Below, in pieces: positions 1 through 6,445 of a stretch of 10,408 nt of DNA. A program made the position numbers and the translations under genes. The first letter of the stretch is position 1. Each line of letters starts with the position of its first letter. Source of the stretch: JAYKGU01 sp035285585 (GTDB lineage Bacteria; Cyanobacteriota; Cyanobacteriia; CAKZMO01); contig JAYKGU010000175.1 in NCBI GenBank assembly GCA_035285585.1, positions 1 to 10,408 on the forward strand, in the 5' to 3' direction. The notes beneath the pieces were generated by a model. The model saw only the letters and a program-made list of their open reading frames with translations, did no database searches and was not told where the DNA came from.

Positions 1-144
1 TGACTGACAAAACTTACGAACCGCTGCCCGGAAGCCCTCACCCTAGCCCTCTCCCTTCGGGAGAGGGAACAGGAGCATTGGTTCGGCTCCCCTCGCCCTC
101 TGGGAGAGGGGTTGGGGGTGAGGGCCAAAAACTTTTGTCAGTCA
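1..144. repeat. Nested inverted-repeat element (MITE-like)
   Basis: The outer arms are a perfect 12-bp inverted repeat, TGACTGACAAAA at 1-12 and its complement at 133-144. Inside, GCCCTCACCC at 34-43 pairs with GGGTGAGGGC at 116-125. A tight hairpin with a 9-bp stem and TTC loop lies at 47-67 (CCCTCTCCC/GGGAGAGGG). There is no plausible protein in it. The element may extend beyond the left edge of the window. The nested symmetry resembles small non-autonomous repeats of cyanobacterial genomes, but only one copy is visible, so mobility is an inference. Confidence 0.6.
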
Positions 145-236
145 ATCAGGCTTTGCCCCCACCCCCCCTGTATTTTGTCAATATGAAACACGCTCCATAT
201 CAAATAGATCATCATATTATAAGTCTTACGCAATTT

Positions 237-275
237 GGAGGTTTTGTGGACACGCAGCGCGCTTACAAAACCTCC
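237..275. repeat. Perfect 11-bp palindrome downstream of bchE
   Basis: GGAGGTTTTGT at 237-247 and ACAAAACCTCC at 265-275 form a perfect 11-bp stem around a 17-nt loop. It lies about 95 nt past the bchE stop on the minus strand. No T-run follows on that strand, so it is not a textbook intrinsic terminator. It could protect the 3' end of the transcript or be a dispersed repeat. Apart from the element at 1-144 and this palindrome, nothing is seen in the first 368 bases. Confidence 0.5.
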
Positions 276-368
276 CAGAACTCCAGAATGACTCCTGCTC
301 TTCCTCCAGTTAGATTAAGGATGGCGGCAACCCCTGAAATATCCTCCCCAGGGATGTATACAAGTGCA

Positions 369-2396
369 TCAGAGCACGGTTACCGAGCTAGTGGCGTGGC
401 TGAGCTGAAAGGCTCTGGACTGCTGCGTGATTGGTTGTTCACCTGCTCGAAGCCTGTGAATGGTTTGGGCCAGATCTTTAACAGCACTGTCGGGTGGGCA
501 AAGGGCGATCGCCCCCATCTCTCCATCCTGCAACTGGGGAGACTGGTCTGTCAAAATCAGCAGCTTGAAGGGATGGCAGGCATTTTGCTGCTGCTGTACC
601 CGTTGCACAAATTCCAGTAGGGACATATCTGGTAACGGATCGGAGACAATCACCACGTCAACCACGATGGAATCCAGCAGTACCAGCCCGGTTTTACCAT
701 TGGTGGCTTCGCTGGCGATTTCGATGCCGGGGTGCGATCGCAACTCTTTCCGCAGGGTAATGCGGCGGGTTTCATCACCATCTACAATCACGCACTGAAT
801 GTCCGTTTCTACTGTGTCTGAATCAGATGCCGCTGGGACATCGCTGGGCGCACCGCAGGCCGAAACCTCGCTGGGAAACTCCATATCCGCCAACTTGGCC
901 GCTTTCAACCGGGCCATCTCTTCAGCGGAAAGAATGCGGGACTCATCAAAGCCAAACTCAATCTCAGCATGAATGCCTTTCCGCTTAATCCGCTTGAGGT
1001 TGTAAAACCTTTGGTTCAAAGTCGTTTTGACAAATGCCCACAGACAGCCCAGCAAGTAGCGTCGTTTGAAGTTGTCGCGGGTAAACCAGTACTCCAGAAA
1101 CTTCCAGGAATAGAAGCGGGCATAGTTTCGCAGCACGCCTTGCAAGACCTCCTCCCGCGTCATGTTGTCGGGTTTGATGATGGGGGTGACAAAGTTGTAG
1201 TGGGAGTAGTCCCGAATCTCCACCTTGTCTTCCAGGTCTTGAAATAGTTCGGCAAAGGGCCAAGGGGTGTACATATTCCAGTTGGTCATGTCTGCGCCCC
1301 AGTCCCGTGCCATGCGGTAGGTTTCCTCAATGGTTTCGGCGGTTTCATTGGGCAGCCCCATAATGAACTGCACCTCCGCCAGAATGCCATTATCCCGCAG
1401 GAGCTTGACAGCTTTCTTATTATCCGCAATGGTGGTTTCCTTGCGGAAGACGTTCAGGTTCAACTGGGCGGCGGCTTCCGTTCCCAGGGAGACATGCACC
1501 AGCCCCGCCTTGCGATACAGAGGCAGTTCCGCCTCGTCGCGGAGAATATCGGTGACGCGGGTATTAATGCCCCAGTGAACCCCCAGGTTCCGCTCCACCA
1601 GCTCTTCACAGAGGCTAACAAAGCGAGCCTTGCTGATGGTAGGTTCCTCATCCGCCAGGATAAAGAAGCCTACGTTATGTTCCTTGACCAGGTACTCAAT
1701 TTCATCCACAAACTGCCTGGGCTTGCGGGCACGATACTTGCGCCAGAACTTCCACTGGGAGCAAAACCGGCAGCGGAAGGGGCATCCCCTGGCAAAGTTG
1801 GGCACCGCCACCCGCACGTTCAAAGGCGTGTAAATGTATTTGTCCCAGTCCAGCAAGGTCCAGTCTGGGGAAAGGGTATTGAGGTCGCGGATGGGGGGAT
1901 GGGCGGGGGTGGCGACTACTTGACCGGAGTCATCCAGGTACGCCAGACCCAAGATAGATTCTCGATCCTGACGATCTCGGCCTGTGGCGATCGCCCGCAG
2001 CAAATTCACGCTAATCTCTTCCCCTTCTCCCCGAATAATGTAGTCCACCCAGGGCGCTTCTCCCAATACTTCACGGTACATGTAGGTGGGATGAACGCCG
2101 CCCATAATGGTGGTTACATTGGGGCAGACGGACTTGGCGATCCGCAACGTATCTTGAGACTTGTAAATCATCGGCGTAATTGCCGTTGCCATGACCACAT
2201 CGGGCTGATGCTCCTGAATCAAAGCCGCCAGCGGCTCATCATCAATATAGTTGGTCATAGCATCAATGAAGCGGATGTCATCAAAGCCCGCCTGCTTCAG
2301 GGCACCGCCCACATAGGGAACCCAACTGGGCGGCCAGTTGCCAGCAATTTCTGCCCCACCAGAGTGGTAGTTGGGCTGAATCATGAGGATACGCAT
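369..2396 (-). CDS. bchE: BchE-type anaerobic Mg-protoporphyrin IX monomethyl ester cyclase with C-terminal pseudoreceiver
   Basis: This is a radical SAM, cobalamin-binding-type enzyme that forms the chlorophyll isocyclic ring (ring E) without O2, giving divinyl protochlorophyllide. Residues 1-170 are the N-terminal B12-binding-like domain; the start MRILMIQPNYHSGGAEIAGN and IDAMTN match BchE. The iron-sulfur motif is GCPFRCRFCSQWKFW with Cys205, Cys209 and Cys212, followed by FILADEEPTI, WGINTRVTDI and VSLGTEAAAQ, all BchE hallmarks. BchE similarity ends near residue 475. After a linker, residues 534-650 form a NarL-like receiver domain in which Ser585 sits where the phosphoaccepting Asp is expected. 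The total of 675 residues is about 100 longer than purple-bacterial BchE. A GGAG Shine-Dalgarno lies 7 nt before the ATG, supporting this start. It is the last gene of ho2-hemN-bchE, 230 nt after hemN. In cyanobacteria a functional BchE has been called ChlE, and related non-cyclase paralogues exist, so the substrate is inferred. Confidence 0.9.
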   Translation of the reverse strand: MRILMIQPNYHSGGAEIAGNWPPSWVPYVGGALKQAGFDDIRFIDAMTNYIDDEPLAALIQEHQPDVVMATAITPMIYKSQDTLRIAKSVCPNVTTIMGGVHPTYMYREVLGEAPWVDYIIRGEGEEISVNLLRAIATGRDRQDRESILGLAYLDDSGQVVATPAHPPIRDLNTLSPDWTLLDWDKYIYTPLNVRVAVPNFARGCPFRCRFCSQWKFWRKYRARKPRQFVDEIEYLVKEHNVGFFILADEEPTISKARFVSLCEELVERNLGVHWGINTRVTDILRDEAELPLYRKAGLVHVSLGTEAAAQLNLNVFRKETTIADNKKAVKLLRDNGILAEVQFIMGLPNETAETIEETYRMARDWGADMTNWNMYTPWPFAELFQDLEDKVEIRDYSHYNFVTPIIKPDNMTREEVLQGVLRNYARFYSWKFLEYWFTRDNFKRRYLLGCLWAFVKTTLNQRFYNLKRIKRKGIHAEIEFGFDESRILSAEEMARLKAAKLADMEFPSEVSACGAPSDVPAASDSDTVETDIQCVIVDGDETRRITLRKELRSHPGIEIASEATNGKTGLVLLDSIVVDVVIVSDPLPDMSLLEFVQRVQQQQNACHPFKLLILTDQSPQLQDGEMGAIALCPPDSAVKDLAQTIHRLRAGEQPITQQSRAFQLSHATSSVTVL

Positions 2397-2429
2397 GAAT
2401 AAGCTCCGGATTTTAGATTTTAGCCGTAG

Positions 2430-2455
2430 GGTGCGTTAGCGAAGCGTAACGCACC
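2430..2455. repeat. Palindrome in hemN-bchE spacer (GGTGCGTTA type)
   Basis: GGTGCGTTA at 2430-2438 is perfectly complementary to TAACGCACC at 2447-2455, with an 8-nt centre. It lies 34 nt upstream of the bchE start. The sequence resembles a palindrome widely dispersed between genes in cyanobacteria (from memory). In the operon transcript it would fold just ahead of the bchE ribosome binding site. Confidence 0.6.
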
Positions 2456-2528
2456 AGCTTCCGATATTTTTGTTGCTAGAAATCGCCTTAGGAATAGAAA
2501 TCAAATAAAAGGCAATTTTTTGGATAGG

Positions 2529-2547
2529 GGCTTGGCATTGCCAAGCC
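2529..2547. repeat. Palindrome in hemN-bchE spacer (GGCTTGGCA type)
   Basis: GGCTTGGCA at 2529-2537 and TGCCAAGCC at 2539-2547 form a perfect 9-bp inverted repeat around one base; in RNA this would be a 7-bp stem with a 5-nt loop. It resembles a common cyanobacterial intergenic repeat (from memory). It is the middle of three palindromes between hemN and bchE. Confidence 0.6.
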
Positions 2548-2572
2548 TGTACAGAAAAGGTAATCGCACGGA

Positions 2573-2611
2573 TTATTTAATTCTGGTTCCTTAGGATTGT
2601 GAATTAAATAA
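2573..2611. repeat. AT-rich 11-bp inverted repeat after hemN
   Basis: TTATTTAATTC at 2573-2583 and GAATTAAATAA at 2601-2611 are perfectly complementary around a 17-nt loop. The site begins 15 nt after the hemN stop on the minus strand. It is AT-rich and lacks a following T-run, so it would be a weak terminator. It could be a processing or stability hairpin, or an operator for a promoter internal to the operon. Confidence 0.5.
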
Positions 2612-2626
2612 CCTGTAAATTATCCT

Positions 2627-4027
2627 CTAGACGGATTGGGAGAATTGGCGGCTTTGCTTATGGCGCAGGTAGGTATCAAATACCGCAGCAATGTTGCGGA
2701 TGAGGAGCCGCCCGGCGGCGGTGACCTCTATGTGATTGGGGGTGAGGCGCACCAGCCCATCGGCCTCTAGCACTCTCAAATCTTGCCTTTCTGCGGCGAA
2801 ATACTCATCAAAGTCCTGGTCAAAATTGAGATGATACTTGGTTTCAATGGCTTCCTTGGACAGCTCAAACTGGCACATCAGCTCCATAATCACTGCTCGC
2901 CGCAGTACGTCATCTTTGCTGAGGAGAACGCCCCGCTCAACGGGTAGTTGATCAGCGGCGATCGCCTCATAAAAGTCCTTCAACCGCTTATGGTTTTGCA
3001 CATAGACATCGTGCAGCATACTGATGGAGGTCATGCCAAAGGCCACCAGATCAGACTCCGGCTGGGTAGTATAGCCCTGAAAGTTGCGGTGGAGCTGTCC
3101 AGCTCGCTGCGCTATGGCTAATTCGTCATCAGGTTTGGCAAAGTGATCCATGCCAATGAACTGGTAGCCGTGGGTAGTGAGTTCATCAATGCTCAGGTGA
3201 AAGATGTTCAGCTTTTCCGCAGGCGTTGGTAGCTGGGAAGGGTGAATGTGTCGCCGCTGAACGGGCTTCATCCAGGGCACGTAGGCAAAGTTGAAAAGGG
3301 CGATGCGATCGGGATCGAGCTGGATGGTTTTACGAATGGTATCTCGGAAAGTCTTCTGGGTCTGGTGCGGCAGACCATAGATCAGGTCAACGTTAACGCT
3401 TTCAAACTCCGCTTCCCGCATCCAGGCCATCACCTGAAACAGCAGATCCTCTGGCTGCACCCGGTTGATGGCAATCTGTACCTGCGGATCAAAGTCCTGA
3501 ATGCCAAAGCTGATGCGGTTAAAGCCGATTTGCCGCAGGCCCAGCACATAGTCCCGATCTAGATATCGAGGGTTAACCTCAATGGAAATTTCCGTATCGT
3601 CGGCAAACTGAAAGTGTTGGGATAGGGCTTGCCACAGCCGCTCCACCTGTTCCAAGGCCAAATAGTTGGGGGTGCCGCCGCCCCAGTGGAGCTGGTTGAC
3701 AATCTGGGGGCGATCGCCCAACCTGGCCACCTGTTCAATATTGTGAATCAAGTAGTCTAAATAGGGATCGACAGCGGCTTTGTGCTGGGTAATGATGGTG
3801 TTGCAGCCACAGAAGTAGCAGGCCGTTTCGCAAAAGGGAATGTGGCAGTAGAGGGAGAGGGGCGTTTGCTTGTAGTTGCCGATGGCGATCGCCGTCTCAA
3901 AGTCTCGGATGCTAAAGCCTTCCTGCAGCTCGGTGGCCGGGGGATAGCTGGTGTAGCGAGGCAGGGGCTTGTTGTACTTCTTCAGCAGTTCAGTATCAAA
4001 GGTGGGAGTTGGCGCAAGGATGGTCAT
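2627..4027 (-). CDS. hemN: Oxygen-independent coproporphyrinogen III dehydrogenase HemN
   Basis: HemN is a cytosolic radical SAM enzyme that oxidatively decarboxylates two propionates of coproporphyrinogen III to give protoporphyrinogen IX without O2. It replaces the O2-dependent HemF in low oxygen. The motif YCHIPFCETACYFCGC carries Cys66, Cys70 and Cys73 for the [4Fe-4S] cluster plus Cys75; this CxxxCxxCxC form marks true HemN rather than the HemW-like relatives. GGGTP lies at 116-120. The C-terminal end (GRLLIRNIAAVFDTYLR) matches the HemN tail. Its 466 residues are normal for the family, and the N-terminal PRYTSYPPATE block supports the start. The Shine-Dalgarno before the ATG is weak. 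It lies 114 nt after ho2 and 230 nt before bchE on the same strand, consistent with one low-oxygen transcript. Confidence 0.95.
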   Translation of the reverse strand: MTILAPTPTFDTELLKKYNKPLPRYTSYPPATELQEGFSIRDFETAIAIGNYKQTPLSLYCHIPFCETACYFCGCNTIITQHKAAVDPYLDYLIHNIEQVARLGDRPQIVNQLHWGGGTPNYLALEQVERLWQALSQHFQFADDTEISIEVNPRYLDRDYVLGLRQIGFNRISFGIQDFDPQVQIAINRVQPEDLLFQVMAWMREAEFESVNVDLIYGLPHQTQKTFRDTIRKTIQLDPDRIALFNFAYVPWMKPVQRRHIHPSQLPTPAEKLNIFHLSIDELTTHGYQFIGMDHFAKPDDELAIAQRAGQLHRNFQGYTTQPESDLVAFGMTSISMLHDVYVQNHKRLKDFYEAIAADQLPVERGVLLSKDDVLRRAVIMELMCQFELSKEAIETKYHLNFDQDFDEYFAAERQDLRVLEADGLVRLTPNHIEVTAAGRLLIRNIAAVFDTYLRHKQSRQFSQSV

Positions 4028-4087
4028 GGATAAGGGCAGAATAATTGGGGAGAGATTCGAAATAGACCATTAAATGGCAGGCAACGG

Positions 4088-4115
4088 GTAGGGGCAAATG
4101 GCTATTTGCCCCCAC
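4088..4115. repeat. Palindrome in ho2-hemN spacer (GGGGCAAAT type)
   Basis: GGGGCAAAT at 4091-4099 and ATTTGCCCC at 4104-4112 form a perfect 9-bp stem with a 4-nt loop. After one mismatch the pairing continues with GT at 4088-4089 and AC at 4114-4115. It lies between the ho2 stop and the hemN start, inside the probable operon transcript. It resembles a widespread cyanobacterial intergenic palindrome (from memory). There is no T-run, so it is more likely a stability or partial-attenuation element than a full terminator. Confidence 0.6.
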
Positions 4116-4141
4116 GAGGGATCATCGATGACAATTAACGG

Positions 4142-4891
4142 CTATTCAGCCGCTACCAGCTCTACCGAGGTACTGCCTGGTTTCCGTTCTGTGCTGCCCG
4201 GTTTGTCCTGGCGGGTAATTAAATCAAAGACGTGTTCGCCGATGGCAGCCTTCACGTCTGGCTCCAGTTCATGGAAAACATTGCGGTTGAGGGCAAAGGC
4301 GGCGTTTGCTTCGGCCACAATTGCCTGGATTAATTCCTCGTTCACGGGCAGGGAATTTAGCACATCCCGATACCGCTGCTTGAACTCTCTTCGGGCTTCG
4401 ACCGTAGGGATTTGATCAAACTCATGCAGCCCTGTGCCCCGATCCGCAGGCAAATCCAGGGCAGAACGGACAATGTTGCGTAAACTTTGTCCCCCCGAAA
4501 GGTCGCCCATGTAGCGCACATAGGCATGGGCAATCAGCAAGGCCGGATTGGTATTAGTAATTTCCAGAAGGCGGGCCACATATTTCTCCCCTTCTGGAGA
4601 GGCATTAATTTCATTGCGCCAGTTGTCGCCGTAGTAAAAAGCCAGATCTTCCTCCAGCTTGCGGGTGCGCTCCAATTCTGGAAAAACCATCGGCCCCACC
4701 ACCGGATGTTTCTCGTGGCGGCGCATCTCGGCTTCCAGGGTGTAGTAAACAAAGTAAAGGTCAGCGGTAAGCTTACGAAACGGCTCTTTCTCAACAATGC
4801 CTTTCAAGAAACATTTCATAAAAGCGGTATTCTCGGCCAGGGTGTGGGATTGCTGGGTACCTTCTCGCAGACGTAGCGCTAAATCACTCAT
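4142..4891 (-). CDS. ho2: Heme oxygenase 2-type (biliverdin-forming)
   Basis: Heme oxygenase opens heme to biliverdin IX-alpha, CO and iron with O2 and reduced ferredoxin, the first step toward phycobilins and phytochrome chromophores. His16 in GTQQSHTLAEN is the expected proximal heme ligand. GDLSGGQSLRN is the distal-helix glycine motif. QQSHTLAENTA, GGQSLRNIVRSAL and YRDVLNSLP are closer to Synechocystis HO-2 (the micro-oxically induced form) than to HO-1, judged from remembered sequences. The ATG at 4891 is chosen because AGAGGA lies 8 nt upstream and the resulting 249 residues fit the family; an in-frame extension to a TTG at 5005 would add 38 unrelated residues. It is first in the ho2-hemN-bchE set. 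The C-terminal ~20 residues repeat a PGST motif (KPGSTERKPGSTS), with no obvious function. Confidence 0.95.
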   Translation of the reverse strand: MSDLALRLREGTQQSHTLAENTAFMKCFLKGIVEKEPFRKLTADLYFVYYTLEAEMRRHEKHPVVGPMVFPELERTRKLEEDLAFYYGDNWRNEINASPEGEKYVARLLEITNTNPALLIAHAYVRYMGDLSGGQSLRNIVRSALDLPADRGTGLHEFDQIPTVEARREFKQRYRDVLNSLPVNEELIQAIVAEANAAFALNRNVFHELEPDVKAAIGEHVFDLITRQDKPGSTERKPGSTSVELVAAE

Positions 4892-4946
4892 GATTAATTC
4901 CTCTTGAATAAACGCAAACGATGAATGAAGGGAGGCATCGTGGAAC

Positions 4947-4970
4947 TGAACCAAAGTGGCCACTGGTTCA
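4947..4970. promoter_or_regulatory. Imperfect 24-bp palindrome in ho2 leader, candidate operator
   Basis: TGAACC at 4947-4952 and GGTTCA at 4965-4970 flank a perfect 10-bp palindrome, AGTGGCCACT at 4955-4964. Only an extra AA at 4953-4954 breaks the symmetry. It lies 56-79 nt upstream of the ho2 start codon. In Synechocystis the chlAII-ho2-hemN cluster is activated at low oxygen by ChlR, a MarR-family protein. MarR proteins bind palindromes of about this size, so a ChlR-like site is possible but unproven. It could instead be an mRNA hairpin. Confidence 0.4.
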
Positions 4971-4985
4971 CTCCTACCGAAACTA

Positions 4986-5001
4986 GATAATAACTCTATT
5001 A
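4986..5001 (-). promoter_or_regulatory. Possible -10 region of ho2 promoter, within a small inverted repeat
   Basis: On the minus strand TATTAT (4992-4987) is a fair -10 hexamer, but no good -35 is visible at normal spacing; an activator-dependent promoter would fit. It overlaps the inverted repeat TAATA/TATTA at 4988-4992 and 4997-5001. If used, transcription would start near 4980 and the leader would include the palindrome at 4947-4970. Confidence 0.25.
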
Positions 5002-5138
5002 CCAAAAAGCGATGAAAAGACAGCTTCTTTTGAAAAGTTTACAGATCGTTAGATTGTGGCGATCGCCCAGGCTCCGCAGGTTCCCCCGCTAAAGCGCTCA
5101 AGCTTAAGTAGAGCAGCCAGCCAACAGACTGATCTGAA

Positions 5139-5194
5139 TTGAATACTGGGCAATCCAGAAATTAATTTATAATATATAGTTATCTAGTTATATT
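5139..5194 (+). promoter_or_regulatory. AT-rich petC promoter region with tandem heptamer
   Basis: This is the most AT-rich part of the 413-nt gap between divergent ho2 and petC. TATAAT at 5168-5173 is a perfect -10 hexamer; the nearest -35-like TTGAAT (5139-5144) is 23 nt away, which is too far, so an activator may be needed. TAGTTAT occurs twice with an 8-nt period (5177-5183 and 5185-5191), and AATATA/TATATT (5171-5176, 5189-5194) is an inverted repeat. Period-8 direct repeats can be response-regulator sites, but no regulator is assigned. A HIP1 octamer lies at 5059-5066. The rest of the gap shows nothing clear. Confidence 0.35.
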
Positions 5195-5288
5195 GCGATA
5201 GATTAACGATGGCTCAGGGACAAGCCTGGGCCTTGATGCCAGAGAAGCTATCTCTCCCACCGTGCAACCCAAACACCATCAAATAACC

Positions 5289-5294
5289 GGAGGT
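5289..5294 (+). promoter_or_regulatory. Strong ribosome binding site of petC
   Basis: GGAGGT lies 10 nt upstream of the ATG at 5305. It is the strongest Shine-Dalgarno in the window and fixes the petC start. Confidence 0.8.
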
Positions 5295-5304
5295 CACTTC
5301 AGCC

Positions 5305-5844
5305 ATGGAAATGCAAAATAGCTTTCCCTACGAAAGCCCATCCCTGTCGCGACGGCAGCTACTCAATTTCTTAACTGGGGCAACTGTGGCTGCAACGGCA
5401 GGGGCGGCTCTGCGTCCCGTTGCCCAGTTTTTCATCCCACCCCAGGAAGTGTCTGCCAGTGGTGGCATTCTGGCTAAAGACAAACTGGGCCATCCCATCC
5501 CAGCCAGTCAAATTCTGGCTAACCCTGCCGGAACCCGTGCCCTGATCGCGGGATTAGCGGGCGAACCTACCTACCTGACAGTCAGGGAAGACGGCTCCCT
5601 GGAACCCATGGGCATTGTCAATAACTGTACCCATCTTGGCTGTACCTTCCCCTGGAATGGTGTGGATCAGGAGTTTCAGTGTCCTTGCCACGGCTCCCGC
5701 TACACTGCAGATGGGGTGGTGGTGCGTGGGCCAGCCAATCTGCCGCTCAAAATCGTTCACGTTGCAGTCAAGGATAATGCCATCTGGCTGTACCCCTGGA
5801 TGGAGGCGGATCCCCGCACGAATGAGCAACCTTGGTGGGTTTAA
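5305..5844 (+). CDS. petC: Cytochrome b6f Rieske iron-sulfur protein, PetC2-like
   Basis: The Rieske subunit carries electrons from plastoquinol to cytochrome f in the b6f complex, with its [2Fe-2S] domain on the lumen side. CTHLGC (Cys108, His110, Cys113) and CPCHGSRY (Cys126, Cys128, His129) give the two Cys and two His cluster ligands plus the stabilising Cys113-Cys128 disulfide. SRRQLLNFLTG at 15-25 is a Tat-like twin-arginine motif leading into a single membrane helix ending near 43, as in cyanobacterial PetC. The PWWV end and 179-residue length are typical. Segments such as CTFPWN, QEFQCPCHGSRY and DPRTNEQPWWV look closer to Synechocystis PetC2 than to the major PetC1 (from memory). The petA gene that normally follows the major petC is absent, which supports a minor, condition-specific isoform. 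It is transcribed divergently from ho2, so the two may share control. Confidence 0.93.
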   Translation: MEMQNSFPYESPSLSRRQLLNFLTGATVAATAGAALRPVAQFFIPPQEVSASGGILAKDKLGHPIPASQILANPAGTRALIAGLAGEPTYLTVREDGSLEPMGIVNNCTHLGCTFPWNGVDQEFQCPCHGSRYTADGVVVRGPANLPLKIVHVAVKDNAIWLYPWMEADPRTNEQPWWV

Positions 5845-6007
5845 AGTAACCAGCTACACCCAAAAGAAGCGTTTCAATTTTCCACACCTTTGCACCTGCT
5901 GGATAGAGCGATTTGAATACCACCTCTTCCATGCCCCTTCTGGGCTACTTCCTGTCGGCGGTGCTGGTCATCATTTTTTCCCAGGGTAGTGGAAAGTTGT
6001 TTGGGAC

Positions 6008-6175
6008 GTGCCAGAAGAAACGCAATTGACCCATCGGGTGATTTCTCCAGATCCCACCATCACTCAGGTGGCTCACTGGTTCAAAGGGGAACTACTGAAT
6101 GAGGGGCTGGGTGGCAACCTTTTTGCTGATTCGTTGAAGAATTTGCTGACGGTTCATCTGTTGCGGAACTACTGT
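6008..6175 (+). pseudogene. Fragment of an AraC-family regulator
   Basis: About 56 codons encode SPDPTITQVAHWFKGELL and GGNLFADSLKNLLTVHLLRNY. This matches, from memory, the stretch just before the DNA-binding domain of cyanobacterial AraC-family proteins (pattern DPLIQQIGLALK, LYADSLANALAVHLLRHYS). The helix-turn-helix domain that should follow is missing: the same frame continues into sequence antisense to the gene at 6231-6431 and shows no AraC similarity. Upstream, a stop at 5987-5989 closes the frame. It is therefore read as a remnant. The 163 nt between petC and this fragment (5845-6007) hold no convincing gene or terminator. Confidence 0.55.
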
Positions 6176-6230
6176 GAATCGGGAACTTCTCAAAAGAAAC
6201 GGGTGGTGCCAGGGCGGGCGTTAGATGCCG

Positions 6231-6431
6231 TCAAGCTGAACGTTCCCCTTCGCTCTGGAAAACAACCCGATTCAGTCCCGGCTGAAAGGATGCGGGCAGT
6301 TCAGCCATCCTCTGTGAGGATTCAACGGTGAGTGGGTCAGGAGTCATCGTTTCTGCCAAAGCAACAGGAAGAGAAGTGAGAGAAACCAGTGCGATCGCGC
6401 CAGTTGCAACCAGGGATTGGATAACGTTCAT
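6231..6431 (-). CDS. Small exported protein of unknown function, possibly truncated
   Basis: This 66-residue protein begins with a good signal peptide: a hydrophobic core SLVATGAIALVSLTSLPVALA with a probable signal peptidase I site after Ala26 (ALA/E). The remaining 40 residues are hydrophilic and not recognised. GAGGAA lies 8 nt before the ATG, so translation is likely. The downstream sequence runs into a broken AraC fragment on the other strand, so the gene may have lost its 3' part. A 26-nt inverted repeat lies just upstream. It could be an intact small periplasmic or thylakoid-lumen protein. Confidence 0.5.
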   Translation of the reverse strand: MNVIQSLVATGAIALVSLTSLPVALAETMTPDPLTVESSQRMAELPASFQPGLNRVVFQSEGERSA

Positions 6432-6445
6432 GGTGAATTCCTCGA

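Noticed and set aside
78..620. A 180-codon plus-strand frame
   Set aside because: It starts inside the inverted-repeat element, runs antisense into the 3' end of bchE, and is low-complexity at its N-terminus.
1494..2402. A 302-codon open frame on the plus strand
   Set aside because: It is wholly antisense to bchE, whose protein matches BchE across this entire span, and its own product has no recognisable features.
4892..5005. N-terminal extension of heme oxygenase to a TTG at 5005
   Set aside because: The ATG at 4891 has a good Shine-Dalgarno and matches the family N-terminus; the extension covers the candidate operator palindrome.
5845..6007. Possible petA downstream of petC
   Set aside because: No cytochrome f sequence (signal peptide with CANCH) is present in any frame.
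5931..6029. A 32-codon frame encoding a hydrophobic stretch (GYFLSAVLVIIFSQ) after petC, considered as a small b6f or photosystem subunit
   Set aside because: It has no ribosome binding site and no match to PetG, PetL, PetM, PetN or PsbM as remembered, and it overlaps the AraC fragment.
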